Below, one piece after another: positions 56,237-64,000 of a stretch of DNA of 64,000 bases (its first letter is position 1; each line of letters starts with the position of its first letter). The position numbers and the translations under genes were made by a program. The notes below the pieces were generated by a model. That model worked only from the letters and a program-made list of their open reading frames with translations. It did not search any database and was not told the DNA's origin. This stretch comes from Gemmatimonadales bacterium (GTDB lineage: Bacteria; Gemmatimonadota; Gemmatimonadetes; Gemmatimonadales; GWC2-71-9): the NCBI GenBank assembly GCA_036500345.1, contig DASYCE010000026.1, forward strand, positions 1-64,000, in the 5' to 3' direction.

Positions 56237-56534
56237 GCCGATCAAGAGATCGTCATCGAGGGAGATGGTTCGCAAACGCTGCAGCGCCGGTCAATCAGGC
56301 GACATCATGGAAGACCGATCGCAGCGAACGGATCTCACACGGCGCTTCATGCCGGGCGACCGGCGCGTCATCGATGCAGCAGCGCGCTTGAAGGGAGGCA
56401 TAGCGCGATCGGTGACAGTCAGACCGGCTCACATGGCGGGCATCCGGGCCGTCGCCTCCCGATCCACACGGTCCGATATCGGTAAAGCTCTGCTCGCTGG
56501 AGAATCAGCGACCGTCGCTGTCGAATCACACCAT

Positions 56535-56550
56535 CTCGCCTCCCTGCGAG
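56535..56550 (-). terminator. Weak hairpin after the outer-membrane protein gene
   Basis: CTCGC (56535-56539) and GCGAG (56546-56550) pair around a 6-base loop directly after the TAG stop at 56551-56553. There is no U tract. It is a weak candidate for the end of the mdh-sdh transcript. Confidence 0.25.
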
Positions 56551-57822
56551 CTACATCTGCATCCCGCTCATCCCGGGCATCGCATTCATCTCATTGGCAA
56601 GCGCGCCGTAGCGCCCCATCCGGTGACCGCGCATCCCCCAGCCAACCATAACGCCGATATTCAGCGCTCGCACGTTGTCGCTGCCGTAGACCGCGACCGG
56701 ATCAAAGATCCCGCCGCCGACGGCCGCAACCTTCCCCAGCGTCCCCTCGACGAACGGCTCGATCTCCAGCTTGTGCCGCGGCGAGACGACGTCGTACGCT
56801 AGGTGCACGGTGTTGAGCGTCCAGCGCGAAATCCCCAGGATGCTGTTGTCGGGGCTGGGACGCTGGGTGCGGAACGGATCGAAGAGCCGCAGTTCTTCCG
56901 GCCGTTCAGTTCGTTCAAAACGATATGACAGGCGCACTCTCCCGCGCGTGATCATCCCCTCGCCGAGAAAGGTGTGGTAGATGAATGTCCCCGCGAGCTC
57001 GGAAGTCCTGGCATACTCAACCAGCGCATACCGCTCGCCGCTCCTGGTCATGTCGTCCCATCGCCCCGACACCGACACCTTGTCGGCATCTGGCCCGCCG
57101 CCGGGACGATTCTCCGGCGAGGACACGTGCGCTGCAGACCCCTGGACCTCAAGTCCGTGAACCGGCCGAATCATTACGCGGCCACTGTACGAATCGCCGA
57201 ACCGCCACTTCCCCTGATAGCGCAGGAGCGGCCAGTCGCACGGCGAGGTCGGTTCGTCGCCGTCGAAGAGCGAACCCTCGACGGTGACAGGACCGATGTC
57301 GTACTGCGCAATGCCGACCGCGCGCTCGAGAATCTGCGACAGGTGATGGTTGACCGGATAGCGCACGAATGGGCGCGACATCGGGTCGTCGGAGCCGAAC
57401 GGAACAAAGCCCTTCCCGGCGGTGATGCTCAACTTCCCTGCACCGTCGAGGCGGCCGAGAATGTCGTTGACCGAGAAGTTGAGCTCGTGCACGTAGGTGT
57501 GCGGGTGACGCCGGTCGACGTACCCTTCGCCCCACGCCCCCGGCGTGAGCTCACCGCCAGGCATCGTCCACCCTTCGAGGTCGAGCGTCGCAACGAACGC
57601 GAGCTTGTCGCCGAACCCGTGCCCGACCGCCATCAGCACCGGCTGAACGACATGGAACTCACTCAGACCGCCGCCGCCGGGAATCGGATTGGAGTAATCG
57701 TTGACGCCGATCGCCTGCGCCATCGGCGTGATCCCCCAAGACGACTGGGCGGAGAGCGCACTCGCGCTTCCGCCCAGTGTGAAGACGACCACCGCCGCGC
57801 CGGCACTCCGCCAGCGGTTCAC
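56551..57822 (-). CDS. Predicted outer-membrane beta-barrel protein of the sdh operon
   Basis: This 423-residue protein has a signal peptide ([20 protein letters not shown], cleaved near ALSAQS). Its mature part contains many amphipathic beta-strands such as [32 protein letters not shown] and [16 protein letters not shown], fitting a porin-like barrel. It ends with the Met-rich tail MPGMSGMQM, a pattern seen in copper-handling proteins. The family is not recognised and the substrate is unknown. The GTG start at 57822 overlaps the sdhB stop, so it belongs to the mdh-sdh operon. Confidence 0.75.
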   Translation of the reverse strand: MNRWRSAGAAVVVFTLGGSASALSAQSSWGITPMAQAIGVNDYSNPIPGGGGLSEFHVVQPVLMAVGHGFGDKLAFVATLDLEGWTMPGGELTPGAWGEGYVDRRHPHTYVHELNFSVNDILGRLDGAGKLSITAGKGFVPFGSDDPMSRPFVRYPVNHHLSQILERAVGIAQYDIGPVTVEGSLFDGDEPTSPCDWPLLRYQGKWRFGDSYSGRVMIRPVHGLEVQGSAAHVSSPENRPGGGPDADKVSVSGRWDDMTRSGERYALVEYARTSELAGTFIYHTFLGEGMITRGRVRLSYRFERTERPEELRLFDPFRTQRPSPDNSILGISRWTLNTVHLAYDVVSPRHKLEIEPFVEGTLGKVAAVGGGIFDPVAVYGSDNVRALNIGVMVGWGMRGHRMGRYGALANEMNAMPGMSGMQM

Positions 57823-58595
57823 CCGGTGCCGCCGGTGTTCCGGCCGGGGCCGCGATCCGAAAGCGTTGCCTGCATCAGGTCGCGATTGAGGGACGCGATA
57901 TTCTCGACCGAAATCTCCTTGGGACATGCCGCTTCGCACTCCTCGAAGAGAGTGCAGCCGCCGAAATCCTCTCGGTCCATCTGCCGGACCATCGAGACGA
58001 CGCGCGATGCCCGTTCCGGTTGCCCCTGCGGCAGCAGCGCCAGGTGGTTCACCTTCGCCGCGGTGAAGAGCATCGCCGACCCGTTGGGGCACGCCGCCAC
58101 ACACGCGCCGCAGCCGATGCACGCTGCCGAGTCCATCGCCAGGTCGGCACGAGTCTTCGGAACCAGGATCGAGTTGGCATCCTGTGCCGATCCCGTCGGG
58201 GCGCTGACGTAGCCGCCGGCGGCGATGATCCGGTCGAAGGCGCTCCGGTCGACCACCAGATCGCGCAGGACCGGAAACGCCCGGGCACGCCACGGCTCGA
58301 TGGTGATCGTGTCGCCGTCGCGGAACGAGCGCATGTGCAGCTGGCAAGTGGTCGTGGCGCGCCTCGGCCCGTGGGGAATCCCGTTGATCATCAGCGAACA
58401 GGTGCCACAGATCCCTTCGCGACAGTCGTGGTCGAACGCGACCGGCTCTTCGTTCCGGGAGAGCAGCTCTTCGTTGAGGACGTCGAGCATCTCCAGAAAT
58501 GACATGTGCTCGCTGACGTCGCCGGCGGTGTAGGTGCGGAACTCGCCGCGATCGTCGGGGCCGGCCTGCCGCCAGATCTTGAGGGTGAGCTTCAT
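57819..58595 (-). CDS. sdhB: Succinate dehydrogenase/fumarate reductase iron-sulfur subunit
   Basis: SdhB passes electrons from FAD to quinone. The 258-residue protein has 2Fe-2S ligands in [15 protein letters not shown] plus a later Cys (TTTCQLH), the 4Fe-4S motif [12 protein letters not shown], and the 3Fe-4S set in [17 protein letters not shown]. The sequence style is that of the B-type enzymes of Bacteroidota and related phyla. It lies 13 bp after sdhA. Confidence 0.96.
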   Translation of the reverse strand: MKLTLKIWRQAGPDDRGEFRTYTAGDVSEHMSFLEMLDVLNEELLSRNEEPVAFDHDCREGICGTCSLMINGIPHGPRRATTTCQLHMRSFRDGDTITIEPWRARAFPVLRDLVVDRSAFDRIIAAGGYVSAPTGSAQDANSILVPKTRADLAMDSAACIGCGACVAACPNGSAMLFTAAKVNHLALLPQGQPERASRVVSMVRQMDREDFGGCTLFEECEAACPKEISVENIASLNRDLMQATLSDRGPGRNTGGTG

Positions 58596-58608
58596 GATGC
58601 GCGCCCCC

Positions 58609-60522
58609 TCATTTATAGCTCCGTGTGGCCAGCTTCACGAATTCGAACTCCAGCGGCTCCTCGTGACGGATCGGCGCCTGATCGACCCCCTGGTATTCCC
58701 AGACGGCCACGTGGGCGAACTGGTCGTCATTGCGCTTCGCTTCGCCGTCGGCGGTTTCGTATTCGGTGCGGAAGTGACAGCCGCACGACTCCTCGCGCTC
58801 CAACGCATCGCGGCAGGTCATCTCGGCGAACTCGAGGAAGTCCGCGACGCGGCCGGCCTTCTCCAACGACTGGTTCAGCGTCTCGGCGGATCCCGGGACT
58901 TTCACGTTCTCCCAGAATTCGGCACGCAATTCCGGGATCCGCGCGATCGCGCGGCGGAGTCCTTCGCGGTTGCGCGCCATGCCGCACTCGTTCCACATCA
59001 GGTGGCCAAGCTCCTTGTGGAAGGAGTCGACCGATCGCGTGCCGTTGATCGACAGCAATCGCGTCAGCTTCTCGGTGGCGCGCTTCGACGCTTCGGCGAA
59101 GGCGGCATGCGACGAGTCGACCGGCTCGAGCTTCGCGGTCGCGAGGTAGTCGCCGATCGTGTACGGCAGGATGAAGTAGCCGTCGGCGAGTCCCTGCATC
59201 AGCGCTGACGCGCCGAGGCGATTGGCACCGTGATCGGAGAAGTTCGCCTCGCCGATGACGTGCAACCCGGGAATCGTGCTCATCAGGTTGTAATCGACCC
59301 AGAGGCCGCCCATCGTGTAATGCACTGCCGGGTAGATCCGCATCGGCGTGTCGTACGGATTCTCGCCGGTGATCCGGTTGTACATCTCGAAGAGGTTGCC
59401 GTAGCGTTCCCGGATCGTCGCCTCACCGACGCGGTTGATCGCGCTGGCGAAGTCGAGATAGACGCCGCGCCCGCCGGGGCCGACGCCGCGCCCGTCGTCG
59501 CACGCTTCCTTCGCCGCGCGTGATGCGATGTCGCGCGGGGCAAGATTGCCGAACGACGGGTACTTCCGCTCGAGATAGTAGTCGCGATCGGGATCGGGAA
59601 TGTCGCGCGGGATCCGGTTGTCGCCGTGCGCCTTGGGAACCCAGACGCGCCCGTCATTACGCAGCGACTCCGACATCAGCGTCAGCTTTGACTGATACTC
59701 GCCGCTGACCGGAATGCAGGTCGGATGGATCTGGGTGAAGCACGGATTGGCGAAGCCGGCGCCGTGCTTGTACGCGCGGTACGCCGCCGTGACGTTGCAT
59801 CCCTTCGCGTTGGTCGACAGATAGAAGACGTTGCCGTACCCCCCGGTGGCCAGGACCACAGCGTGCGCCGCGAACGATTCCATCTCGCCGGTGACGAGGT
59901 CTCGCGCCACGATCCCGCGGGCGCGCCCGTCGACGAGAACCAGGTCGAGCATCTCGTGCCGCGAATACATTGTGACGCTGCCGCGGGCGATCATCCGCTC
60001 CAGCGCCTGATACGCACCGAGGAGGAGCTGCTGGCCGGTCTGCCCGCGCGCGTAGAATGTGCGTGACACCTGCGCGCCGCCGAACGACCGGTTGGCGAGC
60101 ATCCCGCCGTATTCACGCGCAAAGGGAACCCCCTGCGCGACGCACTGATCGATGATATTCCCCGAGACCTGCGCCAGCCGGTAGACGTTCGCTTCGCGCG
60201 AGCGGAAGTCGCCGCCCTTGATCGTGTCGTAGAAGAGACGCCAGTCGGAATCGCCGTCGTTGGGATAGTTCTTCGACGCGTTGATCCCGCCCTGTGCGGC
60301 GATCGAGTGCGCGCGGCGGGGCGAATCCTGGAAGCAGAAGCACGACACCTGGTAGCCGAGCTCCGCCATCGACGCGGCAGCCGATGCGCCGGCGAGCCCC
60401 GACCCGACCACGATGACATGGAACTTCCGCTTGTTGGCAGGCGACACCAGCCGAAGATCGGCGCGATGGCGATCCCACTTTTCGGCCAGCGGCCCGCTGG
60501 GCGTTCGAGCGTCGAGTTTCAT
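58609..60522 (-). CDS. sdhA: Succinate dehydrogenase/fumarate reductase flavoprotein subunit
   Basis: SdhA oxidises succinate to fumarate. The 637-residue protein has the FAD-binding [20 protein letters not shown], the covalent-FAD His in [32 protein letters not shown], and [20 protein letters not shown]. The C-terminus ends in the capping and helical regions with a [19 protein letters not shown] motif. Start ATG 60522 ([10 protein letters not shown]) lies 4 bp after sdhC; upstream in-frame residues belong to sdhC DNA. Confidence 0.97.
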   Translation of the reverse strand: MKLDARTPSGPLAEKWDRHRADLRLVSPANKRKFHVIVVGSGLAGASAAASMAELGYQVSCFCFQDSPRRAHSIAAQGGINASKNYPNDGDSDWRLFYDTIKGGDFRSREANVYRLAQVSGNIIDQCVAQGVPFAREYGGMLANRSFGGAQVSRTFYARGQTGQQLLLGAYQALERMIARGSVTMYSRHEMLDLVLVDGRARGIVARDLVTGEMESFAAHAVVLATGGYGNVFYLSTNAKGCNVTAAYRAYKHGAGFANPCFTQIHPTCIPVSGEYQSKLTLMSESLRNDGRVWVPKAHGDNRIPRDIPDPDRDYYLERKYPSFGNLAPRDIASRAAKEACDDGRGVGPGGRGVYLDFASAINRVGEATIRERYGNLFEMYNRITGENPYDTPMRIYPAVHYTMGGLWVDYNLMSTIPGLHVIGEANFSDHGANRLGASALMQGLADGYFILPYTIGDYLATAKLEPVDSSHAAFAEASKRATEKLTRLLSINGTRSVDSFHKELGHLMWNECGMARNREGLRRAIARIPELRAEFWENVKVPGSAETLNQSLEKAGRVADFLEFAEMTCRDALEREESCGCHFRTEYETADGEAKRNDDQFAHVAVWEYQGVDQAPIRHEEPLEFEFVKLATRSYK

Positions 60523-60526
60523 CGGA

Positions 60527-61189
60527 TCAGTGCCACCTGAGATATCCCAGCAGCGATGCGATCGGGATCGTGGCCAATCCGCCGGCAACGAGAATGGCAA
60601 GACTCCACGCCAGGATCAGTCGCGCGCGCCGATATGACGGATGATCGAAGCCGAGCGTCTGGAACGCCGACCAGATCCCGTGAGCGAAGTGGAGCCCGAG
60701 GGCGAGCATCGCGATGAGGTAGAAGATCGCGACCGGTGTCACCGCCATCCCTTCCATCACGTTGCGGCCAACCTCGCCGCGATGGAAATCGGGATGGAAG
60801 GTTCCGGTGGTGAAATGCAGGATATGGAAGACGATGAAGACCGCCAGCAGCACGCCGCCCCAACGCATCGTGCGTGACGCGTACGTGGCCACCTGCTGCT
60901 CGTGCTTGCTGTACTGGATCGGCCGGGCGCGGCGCGCGCGCATCGTGAGCTGGTAGGCCGCGGCGATGTGAATCAGGACGCAGGCGAGGAGGATGGCGCG
61001 GGCCACCCAGAGAGCGGGGCCGAGCGAGCGGAGCCACGCGGCGTAACTGTCGAGATGTGCGGGATTGCTGAAGATCAGCACATTCGAAATCGTGTGCGAG
61101 ATCAGGAAGAGAATCATGACGACGCCGGTCGTGGCCATCGCCACCTTCTTCCCGACCGTGGTGTCCCACAGCGCGAAGAGGCGGTTCAT
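60527..61189 (-). CDS. sdhC: Succinate dehydrogenase cytochrome b558 membrane subunit
   Basis: This single membrane anchor of a B-type succinate:menaquinone reductase has 220 residues and five helices. Histidines suited to two heme b groups lie in [37 protein letters not shown] and [16 protein letters not shown]. No sdhD is present, in line with this type. Menaquinone as partner fits the mqn genes of the same window. Confidence 0.93.
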   Translation of the reverse strand: MNRLFALWDTTVGKKVAMATTGVVMILFLISHTISNVLIFSNPAHLDSYAAWLRSLGPALWVARAILLACVLIHIAAAYQLTMRARRARPIQYSKHEQQVATYASRTMRWGGVLLAVFIVFHILHFTTGTFHPDFHRGEVGRNVMEGMAVTPVAIFYLIAMLALGLHFAHGIWSAFQTLGFDHPSYRRARLILAWSLAILVAGGLATIPIASLLGYLRWH

Positions 61190-61195
61190 CGAGGG

Positions 61196-62119
61196 TCAGA
61201 CGATCGCTTGGACCGAGCGCACCGCTTCGGCTGACTTGTTCAACGCCGTCCGCTCGTCGTCGGTCAGCGGGATCTCGATGATCCGCTCGAGCCCCTTGCG
61301 ACCGAGGAGGCACGGCACGCCGCAGTACACGTCTTTCAGTCCGAACTCTCCCTGCAGCCATGCCGAGCACGGCAGCAGCCGCTTCTGGTCATACACGATC
61401 GCCTCGGCCATCTGGACCGCCGCGGCGCTCGGCGCGTAGTACGCCGACCCGGTCTTGAGGTGCGCCACGATCTCGGCGCCGCCGTTGCGGGCGCGATCGA
61501 CCAGCTTGTCGAGCGTCGCCTTCTCGATGAACTGGGTGATCGGCACACCGGACACAGTGGTGCACGAGATCAGCGGCACCATCGTGTCGCCGTGACCGCC
61601 GAGGACCATCGCCTGGATATCGCGGACTGACACGCCGGCTGCTTCGGAGAGAAAGGTGCAGAACCGCGCCGTGTCGAGGACACCGGCCATCCCGATCACC
61701 CGCTCGCGCGGGAAGCCGGTCGCGCGACGCATCACGTAGCACATCACGTCGAGCGGATTGGAAACCACAATCACGATGGCGTTGGGCGCGGCGGCCTTGA
61801 TCTGCTCGCCGACCGACTGGACGATCCCGGCGTTGGTCTTGACCAGATCGTCGCGGCTCATCCCAGGCTTGCGGGCGATCCCGGCGGTGACGATGAAGAG
61901 TTCGGCGTTGGCTGCGGCGGAATAGTCGTTGGCGCCGACGACCCGGGTGTCGAATCCCTCGACCGGGCCAGACTCCCATTGATCGAGCGCTTTCCCCTGC
62001 GGAATGCCCTCCGCCACGTCGATCATCACGACGGTACGCGCGAGATGTTTTTCGGCAACGCGCTGTGCAGCTGTGGCACCGACGTTGCCCGCTCCGACCA
62101 CTGCAATTTTGTCGAACAT
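61196..62119 (-). CDS. mdh: Malate dehydrogenase (LDH-like)
   Basis: This NAD-dependent malate dehydrogenase of the LDH-like family has 307 residues. It has the Rossmann motif VVGAGNVGATAAQRVAEK with the NAD-selecting Asp in MIDVAEG, the substrate-binding Arg in AGIARKPGMSR, VSNPLDVMCYVMRRATGFP and the catalytic His in LGGHGDTMVPL. The Arg supports malate over lactate. It is the first gene of the operon, with a GGGG-rich ribosome-binding site before ATG 62119. Confidence 0.96.
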   Translation of the reverse strand: MFDKIAVVGAGNVGATAAQRVAEKHLARTVVMIDVAEGIPQGKALDQWESGPVEGFDTRVVGANDYSAAANAELFIVTAGIARKPGMSRDDLVKTNAGIVQSVGEQIKAAAPNAIVIVVSNPLDVMCYVMRRATGFPRERVIGMAGVLDTARFCTFLSEAAGVSVRDIQAMVLGGHGDTMVPLISCTTVSGVPITQFIEKATLDKLVDRARNGGAEIVAHLKTGSAYYAPSAAAVQMAEAIVYDQKRLLPCSAWLQGEFGLKDVYCGVPCLLGRKGLERIIEIPLTDDERTALNKSAEAVRSVQAIV

Positions 62120-62153
62120 TTCCCCGCCCCAGTCATGCTGAATGACGTGAGTG

Positions 62154-62182
62154 AAGGTAATCGAATTGACCGGGAGCCTCAA
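62154..62182 (-). promoter_or_regulatory. Predicted promoter of the mdh-sdhCAB operon
   Basis: On the minus strand TTGAGG (62177-62182), a 17-bp spacer and TACCTT (62154-62159) precede a leader of about 30 bases. The leader includes a small hairpin (GTCAT-TCAGC-ATGAC) just before the GGGG ribosome-binding site. No Rex-like operator is seen here. Confidence 0.5.
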
Positions 62183-62186
62183 ATCA

Positions 62187-62203
62187 CGGCGCGAATGGCG
62201 CCG
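62187..62203 (-). terminator. Possible terminator hairpin after the SPOUT methyltransferase gene
   Basis: CGGCGC and GCGCCG form a perfect 6-bp GC stem around a 5-base loop, nine bases after the stop at 62213, followed on the transcript by UGAUUUG. The U run is weak. Confidence 0.4.
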
Positions 62204-62212
62204 TCGCCACGC

Positions 62213-62698
62213 TCAGCGATGACGGCGGCGGCTGCGTCCCGGAGTCGCAGGTGCCGGCGTTGCCCGCTTGGCGACGAACTGCAACGTCAGTTCGATCGCC
62301 GCAGCAGCGTCGCGTTCCTTCCGCTTGGCGGCACGGGGCAATCCATACACGCGATCGGGGTACTTCTCGCGGATCTTGTCGGGGAGCTGCAGCGCTTCGT
62401 TTCCGAAGACAAGAACGCTGTTGGGGCGAAATGGCGCATCGACCGGATCCCGATCGGCGTCGGCCGCGAAGTAGAGGCACCGCTCGCGGCTCATCGCATC
62501 GCGGAAGTCCCGCCACATCGGATGGATCCACCAGTCGAGCGCCTGCCAGTCGATCTGTCCGGTGCTGAAGGCGGGGTCGTCGATGGTGAACGCCGGCGCC
62601 ACGAGGTGTAGCGACGCGTCGGCCAGGATGCAGCGCCTGGCGAGGTCGGCGCTGACCTCGGCGGTCTTCGGTTCGAGCAGGGCGATGTGGAGTGGCAT
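62213..62698 (-). CDS. TrmL-like SPOUT RNA 2'-O-methyltransferase, divergent
   Basis: This 161-residue protein has the TrmL/SpoU layout. It has an N-terminal IALLEPKTAEVSADLARRC in place of the usual IVLYEPEIPPNTGNIARTC, then LHLVAPAF (family LHLIEPLGF), SVLVFGNEALQLPDKIREKYP (family LVFGSETRGLP), and a C-terminal helix. The family's knot signature ending SLNLSNAVAV is replaced by a charged stretch (GLPRAAKRKERDAAAAIE). TrmL methylates the tRNA wobble nucleotide, but the altered SAM-loop region makes activity or target uncertain. Confidence 0.7.
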   Translation of the reverse strand: MPLHIALLEPKTAEVSADLARRCILADASLHLVAPAFTIDDPAFSTGQIDWQALDWWIHPMWRDFRDAMSRERCLYFAADADRDPVDAPFRPNSVLVFGNEALQLPDKIREKYPDRVYGLPRAAKRKERDAAAAIELTLQFVAKRATPAPATPGRSRRRHR

Positions 62699-62712
62699 GG
62701 GAAGAGCGGGAA

Positions 62713-62753
62713 TAAAACGCCCGCGCGCACTGGAGGCAACCAGTACGCGCGGG
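62713..62753 (-). terminator. Strong intrinsic terminator after the second M28 peptidase
   Basis: CCCGCGCGTACTGG and CCAGTGCGCGCGGG (62740-62753 and 62720-62733 read on the minus strand) form a 14-bp stem with a single G-U pair around the loop TTGCCT, followed by CGTTTTATT. It starts 17 bases after the stop at 62770 and is the best rho-independent terminator of the window. Confidence 0.88.
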
Positions 62754-62769
62754 AGTGTTCAGCGATCGG

Positions 62770-64000
62770 CTACTGCTGGCAACTGGCGAACGGCGAGACC
62801 GGCTTCTTCCCGTCGACGACCAGGCGGTGGTCGAGATCGGCCACCTTGACCGCGATGTCGTAGATCAACTGGTCGACACGCGCCATGTGTTCATAGCGGA
62901 TGTATTCCGGCTCGTCGGTGACCTGGTGATAGTCGGCGTGACCGCCGGTGGTGAAGAAGATCACCGGGATGTTGTACCGAGCGTAGTTCGCGTGATCGCT
63001 GCGGCAATAGATGTTCTGCGGGTGCCCGTTGGCGTCCATGCTGTAGTCGAACTGCAGCGGCACCTTCTCGGTCTTGTTCACCGCCTCGGCGATATCGCCG
63101 AACTCGGTCGAGAGACGGCGCGCGCCAACGAGCTGCACGTAGTCCGGAGAACCGTGCAGCACCACGTTGTCCTTGCTGATTCCGGTCACGTCGGTCGCTT
63201 CGCCGCGGCCGACCATGTCGATGTTGAGGTCGCCGACAATCGAGTCGCGGGGGAGCGTCGGGTAGTTGGTGAAGTACTCCGATCCCCAGAGTCCCTTCTC
63301 TTCACCCATCTGCCAGATGAAGATGATCGACCGCTTCGGCTTGACCCCGCTCTTGGCGAACTTCTCGGCGATTTCGAGGACCGAGACCGAACCGCTGCCG
63401 TCATCATCGGCACCGTTGCTGATCGAGTCCATACGCGGCGGATAGATCTTCCGCAGTGAATCCTTGATCGCGTTGATCCGCGCCCACTGATCGGCGTCCG
63501 GCGTGATCCTGCCGGTCCGTTCGGCGCCTTCAGTCTGCGCGATCTCGTTGTACGCCTTGAGCGAATCCGATTCCACCAGCGCGCGGTTCGCCGTGCCGAT
63601 GTGATCGGAATGGCCGCCGATGATCACGTACTCGTTCTTGAGCTTCGGGTCACTTCCCGGAAGTACCGCGATCACGTCGCGCGTCGGCGAGAGGACGGTC
63701 TTGCTGTGCGCACTGATCGTCGCCTGCTGGCCGAGGTCGCCCTTGGCAGCCGATGACGGATCCTTGCCGAGAAGTGCGGCCGCCATTTGCGGAGAGATGG
63801 TGGCAGTGAAGAGTCCACCGCCGCCGCCGCGACCGCCACGTCCGCCGCCGCATGCCCTCGCGTCGTCGGCCGCGTGGGTCTGACAGTATGCAGCCTTCCC
63901 TTCGGTCTCCACAGTGTCGTGGAGTGAATAGCCAACCCGGGGCGTCGTCAGTTCGGGCTCGACCGTGAGCACCGCCGCTGCACCCGCCAGCGGATTCGCC
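62770..64000 (-). CDS. M28 family metallopeptidase, 5' end outside window
   Basis: The frame is open to the right window edge, so the N-terminus and signal peptide are missing. The remaining 409 residues start within a protease-associated domain (AGAAAVLTVEPEL) and include the M28 zinc ligands in GGHSDHIG, NGADDDGSGSVSVLEIA, GEEKGLWGSEYF, NIDMVGRG and the late His in TTGGHADYHQVTDEPEY. A poly-Gly/Arg stretch (GGGRGGRGGGGG) near the start is unusual. It is an aminopeptidase-type secreted enzyme, likely acting on extracellular peptides, and ends before a strong terminator. Confidence 0.9.
   Translation of the reverse strand, partial: ANPLAGAAAVLTVEPELTTPRVGYSLHDTVETEGKAAYCQTHAADDARACGGGRGGRGGGGGLFTATISPQMAAALLGKDPSSAAKGDLGQQATISAHSKTVLSPTRDVIAVLPGSDPKLKNEYVIIGGHSDHIGTANRALVESDSLKAYNEIAQTEGAERTGRITPDADQWARINAIKDSLRKIYPPRMDSISNGADDDGSGSVSVLEIAEKFAKSGVKPKRSIIFIWQMGEEKGLWGSEYFTNYPTLPRDSIVGDLNIDMVGRGEATDVTGISKDNVVLHGSPDYVQLVGARRLSTEFGDIAEAVNKTEKVPLQFDYSMDANGHPQNIYCRSDHANYARYNIPVIFFTTGGHADYHQVTDEPEYIRYEHMARVDQLIYDIAVKVADLDHRLVVDGKKPVSPFASCQQ

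Larger units (their letters stand above)
55759..56550. other. Large intergenic region dominated by 21-bp periodic DNA
   Basis: These 792 bases separate the Ig-like lipoprotein gene from the outer-membrane protein gene of the sdh operon. Small open frames on both strands (for example 55970-56161 minus and 56020-56391 plus) only reflect the repeat and show heptad-repeat peptides without signals or homology I recognise. The first 140 bases hold the lipoprotein leader, and the last 310 bases keep traces of the 21-bp phase. I see no gene. Confidence 0.6.

Overview
This window is a high-GC chromosomal segment (roughly two-thirds G+C by eye) from a diderm, aerobically respiring bacterium. It encodes KDO and LPS-transport genes, the futalosine route to menaquinone, a 14-subunit NADH:quinone oxidoreductase, a B-type succinate dehydrogenase with a single membrane subunit, and several large secreted M28 peptidases and Asp-box/propeller proteins. 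Together these suggest a Gemmatimonadota-like organism. That is an inference from gene content; no rRNA or tRNA gene was seen that could settle it.

Left end (1-2529). An exported Asp-box protein with a Tat signal runs off the window on the minus strand, and a membrane-anchored TPR protein lies on the plus strand. The 367-bp gap after it holds a near-canonical chromosome dimer-resolution site (dif), with 19 consecutive bases identical to E. coli dif, followed at once by a perfect 9-bp inverted repeat resembling two DnaA boxes. To the right of dif almost every gene lies on the minus strand, which is the orientation expected if a leftward-moving fork ends here. The tyrosine recombinase gene xerD lies about 17 kb away.

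2530-32157 is a run of tightly packed minus-strand operons. In order of transcription the first (15 genes) is kdsB-pyrG-kdsA-kdsC-kdsD-lptC-lptA-lptB-rpoN, then two glycosyltransferases, a flippase-like protein, a YfhO-like membrane protein, a polyprenol-phosphate glycosyltransferase and dapF. The second is mqnE-mqnA-mqnC-ispF-xerD-pabA/trpG. The third is yceD-rpmF-plsX-fabH-fabD-fabG-acpP-fabF. The fourth is sucC-sucD-ndk. Most neighbouring genes overlap by 1-10 bp.

32158-49820 is a complete nuoA-N operon followed by a phosphohexomutase and a UPF0182 membrane protein. In front of nuoA there is a good sigma-70-type promoter and, on the predicted transcription start, an operator matching the Rex (NADH/NAD+ sensor) consensus at 16 of 18 positions. 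dcd is transcribed divergently from this region.

50542-64000 contains an M28 peptidase, two lipoproteins, a 792-bp gene-free stretch built largely of degenerate 21-bp tandem units, an mdh-sdhC-sdhA-sdhB-outer-membrane-protein operon, a divergent SPOUT methyltransferase with a strong intrinsic terminator just upstream of it, and a second M28 peptidase cut by the window end.

I found no phage, insertion sequence, CRISPR array, toxin-antitoxin or defence system. The most notable non-coding signals are dif with its flanking repeat, the Rex-type nuo operator, and the 21-bp periodic array.
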